From assembly GCA_944989445.1 (NCBI GenBank), contig CALYLW010000503.1, positions 546,501 to 610,500 of the forward strand: a DNA stretch of 64,000 bases. The letters are read 5' to 3'. Position numbers and translations under genes: made by a program. Source of the stretch: Ampullaceana balthica (lineage: Eukaryota > Mollusca > Gastropoda > Lymnaeidae). Position 1 is the stretch's first letter. Each line of letters starts with the position of its first letter. Shown piece by piece: positions 38,051-52,100 of this stretch. The notes under the pieces were generated by a model that was not told the origin of the DNA, made no database searches, and saw nothing but the letters and a program-made list of their open reading frames with translations.

Positions 38051-39812
38051 GCTGGAATTGCGCCCTGTATTGAATAAAGCTGAAAAGTTGCCTTTTGTCT
38101 CAGAGTCATAACACAAAATGATTTATTTTGTAACGGTCACTGTAGAAACTAAACTGTTCAAAGGGGTAAGCATATCTTATTCAATTATGTTGTTTTATAA
38201 AAATACTTATATGGCTTTTGTTGTGTTTTTCGAGAATTTAATTTAATATGTTTAAATCCTATCATCACGCAGTAAAACAACAAAGTCATCTTAGTATGAA
38301 ACTATGGGGAAAATAGTTTTCGGGGACTGGTGGAACTTAAAAGTTGGAAGTCAAAGCTGAATAATAAAAGAAAAAAAAACACAATGTACAGAACATTTTA
38401 GAGGCGTTCCATAGAATGTATATCTATCTGTAAGGAAAGTAACTTCAACAAATTATTAGAGAAAACTATGTTATCGGTTCTTCCTGTGTAATGTACTGTA
38501 ATTCGTAATGAGTACGAATTGTTGCAGATCTTTAAGTCTTATATAACTATGTTCCAAATTTCACACACCCACCCTGTCACGTGATAATCACGAGATTGGT
38601 GACAGAGAGGTCACATGGGTAGAAAGCGCGCGAAAGCAGTTGTCAGTGAGGAATGGCGAATGTGTGGCTGATGTCTCCACGTTGTGAAACCTCAAAGTTA
38701 TATTTCTGTATATATTGTGCATATTAAAGTTATTTTGTTGGCAACAGTATTTCAAGGATTTATTGCACGAAAGTTTGTATTGTGAGAACGCCTACAGAAA
38801 ACACATATAACAAGTAAATCACTTACACCCCCCCTTCCCTTTTCCAATCAAAATAAAATAAAAAGCACTCAATACACTTACTCACACTGCAAACGGACAA
38901 AGCTACCGGCCGATTCGGATAATCCAAAAGTATTGAGGAATCTCATAACACAAAACACAGAAGCCAGGAGGTGAGTTAGAGTGCTCACCACACCAACTGC
39001 CCAACGGCTCTGACGCCCACCACTCTCGTGTGTACCGACGGTGTCCGGTAAATCTCCATCACGGATGCCTGGTGAGAGCTTCCCCTACCTGAAGGTCTTT
39101 CTCCGACATACCGGGCACGCGCTAGCTTTCCAGCCGTCCCTCCCCCTCACCCTCTCTCACCTCTCCTCGCACCACCCCCTCCTCCCCGCCCCCCACAACC
39201 TCCCACCCCCCCCCCATGAATCCTGGCTATCATCAATTTGCAGCCATGCGCGGGGTTTTTTCCACAAATTTCCGTTGCTGTAAATGATGGCTAGCAGAGA
39301 TCATGTCCCCGACCACATGTTTAATAGGGCCTGGGTTTTTGATGTTGTTTTAAGCTGTTTGATTCTTTGTTGCTGTTTTTTTTTCTTTCAAACAAAAAAA
39401 AACAAAAAAAACTTTCCTGCACCGATCTAGACCCTCGTATGTGTTGCTCCTAAGAAGTTTCAAGGGAATTTATGTAAAAAAACTGTAATCTCTGACTTTC
39501 ATGACGTTCACCTTGTTTTTATAACAGTACAGCCGGCCACGTGCATTCCATTGTGGAATTTCTTGCATTTCAAAAGTCTTGGGGAGACGTTGAAGTGTGT
39601 AGGGTTCAAGACGGACTTTTCGGGTACCATTTTAATTGTCAGTTCAATATTTTGTTTTCTGTCTGACGAGGAAATGAAAAAAAAAGGTGAGTGGGGCTGT
39701 GTGGGGGCAAGAGAGGGGGGGTGATTCAACATTTTAACATACAAGGTGTGAGTAATCCAATGCCTCGGGTCAGGTGTTTTGCTCCACGTGAAAATATATG
39801 CAACGATTGAAG
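38051..39812. other. Unannotated sequence
   Basis: A C-rich strip at 39120-39220 gives a proline-rich open frame (39041-39283) that looks compositional. Nothing else recognised. Confidence 0.3.
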
Positions 39813-40026
39813 CAGCGGTTCCCAAACTGTGGTGGTCGTAGTCCCAGGGTTTGGAAAGCTAAGAAGGTGCAAAATAAAGGAATTATAAATGTAGAGAATT
39901 GCGATTTCAGATTTTAATTATTTTTTTTTAAAAAAAGACAATGTTACTTTATCAGGAGTGGAGAGGATCGGTTTATAATTAGTACGTAACTGTGCAGACC
40001 ACGAATAAGGTTTGAGAACACCGGCT
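39813..40026. mobile_element. hAT-type MITE, degraded
   Basis: Left end cagcggttcccaaactgtgg; right end reverse-complemented agccggtgttctcaaacctt, with accacgaata against tggtcgtag just inside. No convincing target duplication. Confidence 0.5.
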
Positions 40027-40282
40027 CAGGGGGGGGGGAGAAGTAGGGCAAACAACCCAGGTCAAGCCTCAGACGCACGGCTATGAACAACACAAAGACA
40101 AAACAGGTAATTTGTTTTCACCCCCCTTAAACGCGATTAAATTCTCTAACGAGCTAATCTGCGCGCGTTGGATTTCTTATTTAAAAGGAGATGTGTGATT
40201 TCAAATAACAGTGAGCTCCCTTTGACCGCGGTACTCCCGTTATGTCTTACAGAAAATTTCCTGTACTGCTTAGTGGTTTATC

Positions 40283-40472
40283 GCAACAGCTTTTCTGGTA
40301 TCGTATATGTTCTGACCCAACGGCCGACTGATGTTTAGTAGTAGTTTAACACAAAAGCTCTTCAAGTATCGTATATGTTCTGATCAAAGGGCCGACTGAT
40401 GTTTAGTAGTAGTTTAACACAACAGCTCTCCTAGTATCGTATATGTTCTGACCAAAGTGCCGACTGATGCAG
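40283..40472 (+). repeat. Three-copy ~69-bp tandem repeat
   Basis: Unit: aacagctcttctagtatcg, tatatgttctgaccaaa, ggccgactgatgtttagtag, tagtttaacac. The third copy stops after gccgactgatg. Confidence 0.85.
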
Positions 40473-40691
40473 CCTGGGTCAATAATTTACTAAATTATTA
40501 TTAGTAATTTTTTTTGTTATCAATACAACCCAAAAGTGACCTTAGCAGTTAATTAGGTCTTATAGTACTGGGAGATGTTGATGATAAGTGACGTTATTTG
40601 AGTTATCGAATTTCTATTGTCTATTTTAGTATTCACTTTTATTGTCTATGTTTGAGACTAATTGTCGACCCACCTTCCGGTTTATTCTTTT

Positions 40692-41185
40692 CTTAAATTC
40701 TTTATATTAACTCGTGGTGTCTGGTTGCTTGCTTGATTGCTTGTCGCCAAAACTTTGGATCGATTTTTAACCCACTTCCTCGTAAGCTAGCGAGCTGAAA
40801 TTTAGCAGGCAGTTTGGTGGCGATGATAAAAACTATGTATCAAAATTTCAGGTCGATCACATATATCGTAATTGAATTATTTATTTTTTTAGATTATTTT
40901 ATTTATTCCTATGTATCATGTTATTTTTTGAGATAGAGTGTAAGGGTGCGCATTATATTGATCAACCTTTCTGTCGCGCAATTAGGTGCGTATTTTATTG
41001 ACAACACTTTTTATAAACATATTCCTGATCGGTGCGCATTATGTTAAACATGTTTTACGACACAACTGCAATTTTGTATTTTTGGAGGGTCTTGCGCTGC
41101 GTATTATAATGAACATTCTTTTAGTTACGTCTCGTACATAAAGGATTTATAGTCAAAACTTGGTTTTTTACGGTTTTTTAAAATC
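40692..41185 (+). repeat. Family X repeat, copy 3, long form
   Basis: Starts tctttatattaactcgtgg. Carries the core (cgagctgaaatttagcagg, tcaaaatttcaggtcgatca) and then a second block absent from copy 2: tgcgcattatattgatcaac, gtcgcgcaattaggtgcg, ctgatcggtgcgcattatg and cttgcgctgcgtattataat. Ends aaggatttatagtcaaaact, tggttttttacgg. Closest to copy 4. Confidence 0.85.
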
Positions 41186-41392
41186 TTTTCTTTTCACTGG
41201 TATTATTATCCTAATGAAGGCATTAGCCGAAACGTCTATTGTCGTTTTAGTTTAAAATAAAGTTCAAATTTATTGTTTTAATTGCACAATTTGTTTGTAT
41301 TTTTTATTTAAAAGCTTTATCGCAGTCCAATTCTGTATGATATATTATTATCCTTATTATTTTTATTATTAGTTGTAGTAGTATTATCAAAA

Positions 41393-41484
41393 GTAAAAGT
41401 AGTAGTAGTAGTAATCATTTAATATTAGTAGTATTAGTGATTAATGCCACAGGTAGTGGTAGTAGTAGTAGTAGTAGTAGTAGT

Positions 41485-41530
<46 letters not shown>

Positions 41531-41531
41531 T

Positions 41532-41564
<33 letters not shown>

Positions 41565-41640
41565 GTATTACCAGTAGTAGTAGCAGTAGTATTAGTAATT
41601 AGAAGTAGTAGTAGTATTAGTTGTAGTAGTAGTATGGTAG
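41393..41640 (+). repeat. (AGT)n microsatellite
   Basis: Interrupted agtagtagt run. The poly-Val reading is an artefact. Confidence 0.95.
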
Positions 41641-42439
41641 TAGAAGCCGTAATTCCTTATTATAATTATTGCTATTTAAATACAAACAACATTAGGAAGG
41701 CATATTCTTAGATATCATAAAAAATTATATACACATCACAGTACCCTAGAAAATAGTATTACATTCCTATACAGAAAATTGCTATGAACATCACGAGGAA
41801 ATGATTGCAAATCGTTTTTTATTTCCATTTCGAAATAATTGGGTAAATAGAAAACAAGAGATTTAATTGTGAAGTGTTGGGGGGCGAAGGTCCCGCATGT
41901 GGAATCATGTTACATTAACATGATTGGCGAATGTAATGAACTCTAATGATTTCTACTCCTGTTACTGGATAGACCTCCCTTTCACCCCCTCCCCCCCAGC
42001 TGCACCAGGCATTTCGCTTATCTTTAACACCCCCGATTCACCTGCAAAACCAAGATAATTTGATGTAACCTTATCTTAGATATAGAAAACATTATTTCCT
42101 TGCTCAAATAAACGTTTTGCAGCGTGTGCACTTGTAACATTTGTTCGAATGTAGTAGAGACAAACGCACGGCCTGACCCTGGGGGAAACTAACCCTTCTC
42201 AGCCGTCACATAATTAAACGTGGATTTAAATGTTATCTTTTTGAGGGGGGAGGGGGGACAAGTTTTTCTTTGTTGTTTTTTATTTATTTATTGCAACAAA
42301 AATTTCTCGTTTTTAATTCGTATACATGATTTCAAATCTACTTTAAGTTCGAATATTTTCTGTAAATCTATTGTTTGTCCGTCGACTTATTTGTGGAACG
42401 GTCTAAAAACTCAAAACCCCCTCTGTTTCTGTCTGTCTG
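41641..42439. other. Unannotated AT-rich sequence
   Basis: Nothing recognised. Confidence 0.3.
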
Positions 42440-42492
42440 ACTGTCAGTCTCTCTGTCTCTTTCTGTCTCTCTTTCTCTCTCTCTCATTCTCC

Positions 42493-42547
<55 letters not shown>
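42440..42547 (+). repeat. (CT)n microsatellite
   Basis: Interrupted ctctctct run. Confidence 0.9.
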
Positions 42548-42551
<4 letters not shown>

Positions 42552-42602
42552 TGCTTTCAGACTTTCAATCAACTGTCAACCAACTATTGTGCATCATACT
42601 AC

Positions 42603-43410
42603 CTTGTCCTTGTTTGATAAATACGAAATATTAAACTTTCTGAAATGTACACAAAGTATTTTATAATAGGGGTTGCAGGGCGCCTACGGTGCCCCTTTTA
42701 ATTTTTTTTATTTTATAATTAACCATCATCAAATTCTCTTTTTACATTGTTCCCTTTTCCAAAATTACTATATGAACTAAATCAATGACGTCATATAATA
42801 TGTTTTACAGCGTATCTTTAATTTACACACCTTTTGATGCTTTGGTGCAGTAATTTGGTTTTCCCTGCTTTCTAAAATTAGTAGCGCCAGGACAGACTGA
42901 CTGACTTACGTGACAATTGCAAATTATATAGTTTTATATATATACTAGCGTACACCCGTCAAAAATGACGGAAGTTTTTAACTGAAATCTATTTATTTTA
43001 TTTAAAAATGCACTTTTTTTAGGGCGCCTACGGCGCCGAATTTTATCAAAACCCCAACTAACTTGTCCTTGTTTGATAAATACGAAATATTAAACTTTCT
43101 GAAATGTACACAAAGTATTTTATAAAATAGGGGTTGCGTTGCAGGGCGCCTATGGCGCCCCGTTTGTTTTTTTATTTTATAATTAACCATCATCAAATCT
43201 TCTTTTTACATTGATCCCTTTTCCAAATTTAAAATATGAGCGAAAGCAATGACGCAATATTATATTTTTTTACAGCGCATTTTTAATTTGCACACCTTTT
43301 GATGCATTGGTGCAGTAATTTGGTTTTCCCCGCTTTCTAAAATTAGTAGCGTCAGGACAGACTGACTTGCGTGACAATTGCAAATTATATAGTTTTATAT
43401 ATTAATATGT
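42603..43410. mobile_element. Tandem pair of Helitron-like family H copies
   Basis: A segment starting cttgtccttgtttgataaat occurs at 42603 and again at 43062, offset 459 bp, and both run to caaattatatagttttatat. Each holds tgcagtaatttggttttccc, ctttctaaaattagtagcg and aatgacg(t/c). Between them, at 42945, the plus strand reads ctagcgtacacccgtcaaaa. Its complement is a stem ccgtca/tgacgg followed by ctag and t, the layout of a Helitron 3' end (hairpin, short spacer, CTRR, insertion before T). No Rep/helicase gene, so non-autonomous. Confidence 0.6.
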
Positions 43411-43420
43411 TTTAATTAAG

Positions 43421-44028
43421 GAAATTAAAGTTTTCAAGGAACTGATCTTCGAAATGAATTCCTTCAATGCTCGTCTGGTTGTATTTTACTTGGTTTTGTC
43501 ATTTTGTGGCTGTTAATACTATTAATATTAATCCGGAAGTTGTCTCACAGCTCTCACCAGTGGCTCATAGAAACTGCAACGTGCGCAGTAGCCACACCCC
43601 GGGCAACGGCTTCGACTGGCTTGCTAAACCTGGTGAGGGTAGCCGACGGGTCTCAAACCCTCGGTGATCTAGATATGTCTATCTATGCACGTGAAGACTG
43701 GATTCGGTGGACAGAGCGGAGGAACCACTAGTTGGTCAACGGTCAAAAAGGCGAATCTCAGCAAAGCGTTGTGGAACGCTAAGGGCATGACAAGACACAC
43801 AGGACATCATGGCCATCCACTGCACCCGTTTCCATCACCAGCCGTCTCGACTTAGTCCTGCCGCTGGATAAGATGGCCTCGGGCGAGAGAGTGAGATCGA
43901 CGAATTGCGCAACTCCTTCTCACTTAAATCCAAATCACCGCGCAAGTCACTTTTGTCATCCATCCCATACCAGCGGTCTACAACCCTCGGATGACTAGAG
44001 TGGTCCTCGTCGTATCGACGGACGAACG

Positions 44029-44032
<4 letters not shown>
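43421..44032 (+). mobile_element. Non-autonomous retroelement with LINE tail
   Basis: The last 50 bases, aaccctcggatgactagagt through ggtcctcgtcgtatcgacgg to acgaacgaaca, are the exact complement of the 3' end of the LINE at 54949-54998. Upstream sequence (ggatt cggtggacagagcgg, gttgtggaacgctaagggc) does not match the LINE piece present in this window. It could be a SINE-like parasite or an internally deleted LINE joining the 5' region to the tail. The start at 43421 is approximate. No convincing polymerase III boxes were seen. Confidence 0.6.

Positions 44033-44070
<38 letters not shown>
44033..44070 (+). repeat. (AT)n microsatellite at retroelement 3' end
   Basis: Pure tatata directly after the retroelement tail; may have grown from its 3' junction. 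Confidence 0.9.
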
Positions 44071-44071
<1 letters not shown>

Positions 44072-45938
44072 TTATGATCTACATGTAGATGAAAGATTAT
44101 AAGCTATATATTTCAATTTTAGGTTTGTTAAATCATTTTTCATTACATTTCTTAATATTATTATTTTTTGTTGAAATCTCACCATGTAATTCCTCCATCA
44201 GATTAAGCATTATGTAAAAATTAGACTTCAGATGTTGTTAACATCGGGCTACCATGTTAAATCAGACCACAGATAATTATGTATACCTTAGAGAATGTGA
44301 TTCATTTGTTTGTACAAGTTGTAACATATTTTAGAATTTATTTATTTATAAAGCCAATGCTCAGTAGTGTAGATTGATTCACTTTTTCCTGAGTTCGACA
44401 ATAAAAATTGGAAGCGCAAATAATGGACATTGTGTGCTTTTAAGTTAAAAAATCAAGATTAAAATTTTAATTTAGTGTATCTTTTTTCGAGTTTTTCTAG
44501 TGAATAGGGCGGGGGGGGGGTTGAATGTACATCTGGAAGGCTCAGGGTGATTCATGTGCATAATGGTCAAGTTTGTAAACAGTTCGTTTTAAACAAAACT
44601 TTTTGTCGGTGCTTTTTTTTTAATTAATTTTTTTTTAACGGACATCAACGCCAAGTTCGTCATGAGAGAACATGCAATGTGCACAGATAACTAACTTTAA
44701 GTGAGTTGCATTTCCTAGCAGCAAATTGACAATACACTTCCAGATAGGTTTCAATTAAGTCTCCCCTTTGCAAAATCGTTCTCTGGTCAATCAGCGCTCG
44801 GATGAGTTGGTTAAATCTGTTGACAGAAAAAGTTTGGGGGAGCTGGGGGTTGGACGCCCTGGGCGGCACTTTTTTTGAAAACGTTAGATGGCGATAAGAC
44901 ATTTCGAGTGGCTGCTTCTTTTTGTTGCCACAAAAATCTTGTTTAAAAGTAGAATTAAACATTATAGATACGTCCCTCCCCAGTTGGGCAAAAAAAATTA
45001 TTTTGAAATTAAACGTACTAATTTGAAATAAGAGCACTAATTTAGTACCTAGAAAGGAAGCATTGTCACGAATGACCAATTTCCCCCTATAACTTATGAG
45101 CTGCGCACGGTGGTGTGTTTTGTGGTTGTATAGTGTTATTATTTAGTCGGTGCGAAAGCGTGCAAAAGGGATTTGTTCTGTTGACGTCATAGGAATGTGT
45201 GTAGAAGGTTAGAGAGTGTTGAGTAGCGTATAGGTGTTGTTGAAAAGGGGTTCGGCCATTAAAGTTTGTTTCCGTTAGCAGTGTTCAGTCATTTTCTTGT
45301 GTAAAGGAGTTTATTAATCTGGGAGCAAGCGATCTAGATACAAATTATTAAGACGCTTGTGACAAGCATACATACATATGTTTTAATGTATTATCTAGGT
45401 ATATCTCTAATGCTCATGATCTATCTGAATACGATTTGTTATCTCTACTATCTTTATTTTATGTTGCCCTAACGATTTTAAAGCGGTTTGAAGCAACCAA
45501 ACTAAGTGTAAGCGCGAATCCATTAAATCCATTGGTCAGAGCCATGAGCAGTGCTTCCATAAGATTCTTACAGTCTGCACTTTCCCCGCGAAGCGTATTG
45601 CTCGACAAAGTATTGTGTCCTCTACCAAAAGTTACAATACATTTAACATGTTTAAAGCTGACTTCTAAGTATTATTAAATCGAATTTCAGATAGAAGACG
45701 TGTATTTCTTTTGAAATACACGCATGGGATATAACATAAAAGACGATTTTACTAAATAACTTTTTAAAAAACAAATAAGTATTAAATCTGAACTTGATCT
45801 TTGCTATTCTGCTATCTTTGATATTTTCGTCCTCATAACATTTAATGCAACATTTGACACTTTGGTACCACCGGTAGTTGGTGTTGGGGCCAGACCCCCG
45901 GACTGGAAAACGCTGTTTTCAGCTAAGACACATTAGAT
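44071..45938. other. Unannotated AT-rich sequence
   Basis: The minus-strand open frame 45079-44660 (139 residues) has no domain and crosses low-complexity sequence. Nothing else recognised. Confidence 0.3.
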
Positions 45939-45985
45939 CAGTGTTGTCCAACCGGTGTGCCGCGGCACACTAGTGTGCCGCGAGA
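45939..45985 (+). mobile_element. hAT-like transposon terminus, one end
   Basis: Starts cagtgttgtccaaccggtgt, followed by the palindromic gtgccgcggcac and repeats of gtgtgccgcg. The CAGTGtt...CCAACC start is typical of hAT ends. No right end or transposase was identified downstream. Confidence 0.5.
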
Positions 45986-48620
45986 ACATTTTAGTGTGCC
46001 GCGAAAGATTTCAAAAATACCATAAATTGCAGGCTTTTCGAACCTTCAAGTTTTGAAAAAAAAATCCTTTACCGAAAGAGAATTGAATAAAAACGTTTCA
46101 TGTTTGTATTGTTCTGGTTGTGAGAATCTCTTGAAAGCTACAAAATTTCTCTCCTCCATTGGGAATAAATACCAATCCATTCGGGGTACGTTGTACTAAA
46201 ACACAATGAAAACAATAACTATTACTGTTTCTTTTTGAGTGGCCAATCAAAGATAGGATTTCTATCGATCGACTCTTACAGTTCAATCTGTAGACAATTA
46301 GTGAATAACCGAGCCGGACAACAGTAAATATTTATCAATGAATGAAGGCCGAAATTCTCTGACTCTTAAGAATCTTAATATACGTTCAAGGAAATATTAA
46401 CTACATTTCAATAAACGTTTTATTTTCTTTATTTTTTTTAATGTTTGGTTGTGGGACACTGTGTATACAAGGAACTGACTGGAGGGCGCGTGTGGGAAAT
46501 AGTCAACATATATAATGAACGCTAAAAATGAAACAAAAAACTTCATAAGGAAATTTCGCCTAACATGAAGCTAAACCATAAACGCTATGAAATGAGAATA
46601 TCTTAAAATGGTTGCTATGGTTTTGAAATGAGTTTGGTATCACATTAACGATCAACATGCCCACGCAGCATGGTGTAGAAACAAAACAATTCAATTTATT
46701 TCCAAATTTCCAAATTCCAATCTTTTGGTATGGAACTTTATTTAGACGGAAGGAATGGCTCGAGAATTTTTACGCTCGGTGCAAGAAGGTGAGTTTCAGA
46801 AAACTTGAAAGGGCAGCAAGAATGTATTTTGATTGTTTGTATTTGCTCATGCATTCTTCAGATTTTTAATAACGTACTCTCAAAACTTTACATAAAGTTG
46901 AACAATCTGTGATACTTTTAGATAAAAGCTAAAAATTACAAGATTTAAGAACAAACAACACTTATTCAAATTCGGTCTTTTCTTTTTTTTTCTTTCATAA
47001 AGCCGGCTGAGCTGATAAAATATTGAACACCTCAGCCACTCTTCTTTTTTATGTGTAAAATTTAATTGTTTAATAGTTTAAATATTTGGCGCATTTTGAA
47101 AAAAAATTACAGTGGACCCGAACGAAAGTAAAAAAGAATGGGGTACATAATATAATCATGAGATCCACTGCCCTTCCTACCTTGTTTATGGGAACAGCTC
47201 AGTGCTCCGTGAAGGCGAATCTCAGAATCTTCGGCCTCGGAATGTCTGGTGAGAAACATTATTTACAAATGTCCCTCAGCATTGACCGGGGTCCACCTGT
47301 GATTATTTGAGCTTTATGGCATTGGAAAGGTCTATCCCCTCCCCTCCCTCCTCCACACACGTAATAGTAATATTGAAATTATAAACAACTTGTTTAGTAG
47401 GAGTGTGCATAGGTAATAAAATATGCGTGTTCATAAAAATTCTTATTTTCTTTTGTTTAACGTTATAATAATTGTGTTTATTTCACGTGAGCTATTTCTA
47501 AAGGGATGATGGTTTTTTTTTGTTTGAAGGTGTAATAATTAGAAGTATAAATTAAAATGATGCATAGTAGAATGGTAAAACATAAAATTATTGTTAAAAT
47601 CCCCTTAAAAATTTAATAACAGTTATTGAGTTGTGTTGTCTGTTGTTGTTTTTTAATTAAAGAAGAAAAGAAAGAAAGATAAAGAGGATTTTCCCCAACG
47701 TGAGTTATTTGGAATCGTTAAATATATAGACGATTTAGTCCGTGTTTATTTTAAATGCTTTGTTTTTCAAACGCATTCGGCTGGCTATAACTTAATGTTA
47801 CACGGAAAGACAATGATTGTAATTAGTTTCCGCGTGGCTTCCTTGGAATTGTGTTCAAATTAAATTGAGATACATGTTGAAAAAAATATCGATATGAGAT
47901 ATTTATTACGACTGCCTAATTGAAAATAATAATGTTGAAGTATGGGTAAAAAATATATTTTAGTGATCTAAACAAAAATACAAGGTTTTCGAGATTATTC
48001 ATTCTTCAATTTAACCAGTTCTTTTTTTTTAAACATCGTTATATGTATACTGCACTCATAATAAGATTTGCTGACACCTAGTCTGCCATATAAGAAAAAT
48101 AATGTATTAAAGAACTTTGTATTCTTCACTGAAAAGCTGTGATTTATGTTACCAAAGACCCGCAAAAGCTGGGGCCATTGCAACATTCGTCGTGACATAC
48201 CAATCTTGCTAACTCTAAATTCTCGTGTAGATGTCGACGGGGGTTCAAAGAGGCCCGGAGCTTAGGGGCCCGCGGGCCCTGTCATGAATGCGTTGATACG
48301 GCACTGCTCTAAAAATCGATAAAAAAACTAACACGATCTTACTAATCACCGGGCTTTTGGAGTTAACAACCCCATACAGCCTACCAACCCAAACAAGAGT
48401 TAAATTTTTGTTTTTAAACTTTTGTGTTTGCTTTTTCTTGTTCGAATTTATTTTAGCGTAAAGCTTTATGTTCATCGTAGGAATAGATAGATCTCCTCTT
48501 TTAATTGCAGCTATCACGCAACACTCACAAATACGCCGCTTAGGGCACAGCCAGCTAGTGTGGGTTCGATCTCCCGTTTCAAATCAAGTGGAAACCCATG
48601 AAATTTTAAGAGCGATAATT
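45986..48620. other. Unannotated AT-rich sequence
   Basis: Open frames 46657-46869 and 47086-47310 (plus) have no domain. A tRNA B-box-like gggttcgatctccc lies near 48562-48575 with no supporting head or body. Nothing else recognised. Confidence 0.3.
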
Positions 48621-48625
48621 TTTTA

Positions 48626-49125
48626 AATCCTTTATATTAACTCGTGGTGTCTGCGGCCGACCGACCGACCTTGCTTGCTTGATTGTCGCCAAAACTTTTG
48701 ATCGATTTTTAACCCACTTGCTCGCAAGATAGCGAGCTGAAATTTTGCAGGCAGTTTTGTACCGATGATAAAAACAATGTATCAAAATTTCAGATCGATC
48801 GCATGTACCGTAATTAAATTATTGATTTTTTTAGATTATTTTATTTATTCCTATGTATCATGCTATTTTTTTAGATAGAGCGTCGCGGTGCGTATTATAT
48901 TGAACAACCTTTCTGTCGCGCAATAAGGTGCGTATTTTACTGACAACACTTTTTATAAACCTATTCCTGATCGGTGCGCATTATATTAAACACGTTTTAC
49001 GACACAACTGCAATTTTGTATTTTTGGATGGTCTTGCGCTGCGTGTTATTATGAACATTCTTTTAGTTACGTCTCATACGTAAAGGATTTATAGTGAAAA
49101 ACTTGGTTTTTTACGGGTTGTTTTG
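48626..49125 (+). repeat. Family X repeat, copy 4, long form
   Basis: Starts taaatcctttatattaactc and carries both the core and the second block seen in copy 3 (gtcgcgcaataaggtgcg, ctgatcggtgcgcattatat, cttgcgctgcgtgttatt). Ends aaggatttatagtgaaaaac, ttggttttttacggg. Confidence 0.85.
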
Positions 49126-52100
49126 AAAACACGCAACATTTAGCTTAGATTATTGATCTAATAATAATGAAAATGTCGACAGCTGAGAGGTAAACTTTGC
49201 CCATTAGGCTGGCGTGCAACAAGGGCGAAGAAATTCCGTCATGTACAATAATTCAGTGATAAGGCCGGTGTTGCAACATACATCTTCTCCGATACAGTCT
49301 CCCGCCGGCTGAATTGTTATAAAATAAATTTTACGGGTGGTGGGGGGGAATATTTTCCTCCAGATTAAAATAAATTATCCCTACCTGTAAAATAAAGTAC
49401 CCCCATCCCGCCCTAAATAAATCCACCTCCATGACACTTTCAATATAATACTCAAAGATCACTCCAAAATGAAAGAATAGAGAATAATTATTGTTTTAAT
49501 AGTCACGCACGTGTTGCCCTCAACTTGTTACGCCCCTGGCTAAGCTGATGATTGTTGAATTTCCAATAATTATACACAAATGCATGTAGCACAAACGCAA
49601 TATACATTCTGAAACATAAAAATTATCAAAACCCTAACTTATCATTTAACTTACACAATGGGCGGTTTTATTTTAACCACGGAGACTTTAGTTTGAAAGA
49701 AAGCCCCCCCCCCTCCCTCCCCTCCCCCAACCGGAGACTTTTTTTAAAAATAAACTCTCCGGGGGAGACTTTATTTTGGGGGAGATTTTACTTTGTGACA
49801 CAGTCCGACCGTCCGTCGTTTAGACACACTTGACATGAAATGCCACAGCTTTTAACAACTCCATATTTGAATAGAAGAAACGGATTTTAGTTAACCCGAA
49901 GCTCCAAAGCACTTTTCTCTATGAAGTCACTCTTGGCTATAAAATAATTTTATAATTAATAATAATAATAGTAAAGTATTATTAATAATATATAATAATA
50001 AGTAAATAAGTATAAAAGAATTTTAGTGCGCCGATACAGGTATTTAACATGCAAGATGCCGCCCTTGAAAGATTTAAATGAGTTTTTTAGATTTCATATA
50101 ACCCCAAAATAATTTTTTTACATAGTTAAAATACCGATTAAGGAGAGCACCAATTAGAGTAGTGGAGAATTGTTTGGTGTTATAATTTTTCTTGTGTCTA
50201 AACGTCTAGGGAGGGAGGTGGGGGTAAAGTGTCATTTTTCCTCCTTAAAATAATTTCATTTTAAGTTTCCGTATATTTTCTGCAACCCATGTGTTTAAGT
50301 AAAATCGTCTTTTCCTTGCGAAAATCAAAATTCGTCTACGGACGGTCAAGAAAGCTTGGTGTGTACAGATTTGAATCTCTGGTCATAATTTGACCACGCT
50401 TACAGGAAGTATTCGCTGCTAAATGACCAAAGTGAAGAACCTTTCCACGCTCTTCGAGCACGTATGACATTGAGATGAATGAATGGATGCTATCTTCTAT
50501 AGCGCTAACACTATTCACGCTAGACTACAATGTTCGTTGCCTTATGGTGTTCAAATACTCTATCAAAATTTTTTTTAAGCCTTTAAATTTTTCTTACATT
50601 TTTCGTTGTTTTCGCACTCCTTAATTAATTTTTAGAAGACTGTTCCATAATTTCGGTGCTGTAAAACTTGACTAAAAAACTCACAAAGGGGCACTTTCAG
50701 GAAAAGTTCTTTTCTAGAGTTGCTCCAGATCATTTTCTTTTAATCGCACACAAAATCGCTGTTGCCGAAGAGAGAACAAGCATTTCGGTTAACTCCCTAA
50801 CGTGCCTATTATGAAACAACAGCCATGTTCAATTAACTTTTTTAAAAATCTTGTCAAAGAGAAAAGGCAAGATTATTTTTTTTAATCACAAGAATTCGGT
50901 TTTATTTCTGTGCTTTTTTGGATGGCAGTGGCGCTTAAATTATGAGGTGGTAGGAAGCTTTAGAGAAAAAAGGTCACATTTTCATTACGAATATTTTTAT
51001 TTATTTTGTATTGATACACAAACTATTTTACGTGGGTTATAGTTTCGTGAGGCGGATATTTCATTTTGGTGGAGTTAATCGGAAAGTTTGTACACAAATT
51101 CTGTATGATTATCTTCTGAAATTCGGACGAGTCTATTAATGGTCAGACTCTATTTAAGAAAGCCAGCTGTAAAAAATGTATGCAATGCACATCCGATTAT
51201 TTGCAAGGGATGTGCAAAATTTCAAAGCAGTATTTCGTCATTGTCGTCCTAATTCGTGTCGCACCTCATTTCTATTAACAAAACTATCAAGGATAACAAA
51301 GGAAAAGTAAGCCCTCTGACGTCTTTAAATACAACGTAAGCCTTTGGTGCATTCACTAGGGGGGAAAAGATGGGAGGAATACATGGCAAATTTTTCCCTC
51401 AGGTCTCGCGCTTGCTTCTAAACCTTTCGACCAAATCCCCACAGCAAGTAAATTATGGGTTAATGCCAGAATTACCCCACGCCCCAGATGAGGGGGCTCA
51501 CACACACTTTAAGATAAAAAAGCGCTCTTAAACATTCGGTATATCAGTATTTGGAATGATTTAATTTTAAATGTGCTGTCTTTACAGGTCTAATTTTCAA
51601 CATGGTAGAATAAATCATGCAAAAATATAGGTAGGGTGGCGAAACTTTATTAGATTTCAGTGCCGATATTGATTGTCGATTTCGAAAACGTAATTTTTTT
51701 TTGCTGCGTGCCAAGTACGCCTTCACCTGACACAGCTATTCTGTAATACTGTAATGGCTCAATTGACGAACCATTGTGAAATGTCGATGACGTGCCATGC
51801 GAAATGGTCTCAGTGACACGCCTTTTATAACGTCACCATCCTTGGACTGGTACATAACGGAGGTGAACTTTAAAATAAAAATCCCCTTTGAAGATGTCAT
51901 TACATTCCCACACAACCACCACCACCCTCTTGGTCTTGTGAAACTTAAACACATTTCTTATATCCCAGACACCCAACGCCCGGTATGATCTTCACAGTGT
52001 CTCCACGCTGGGCCTGCGCCAGCTATTAGTACAAAAGTCGTAGGTCTTCGTGTGAACGTCTTGTGCGTCATTTTGGTCTAGATAAATTATTTTACGTTTT

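Noticed and set aside
41523..41711. Poly-Val open frame
   Set aside because: Translation of the (AGT)n microsatellite.
44660..45079. 139-residue minus-strand open frame as a gene
   Set aside because: No domain, no splice or start context, low-complexity patches.
48550..48590. B-box-like ggttcgatctc as a SINE or tRNA
   Set aside because: No A-box or body found around it.
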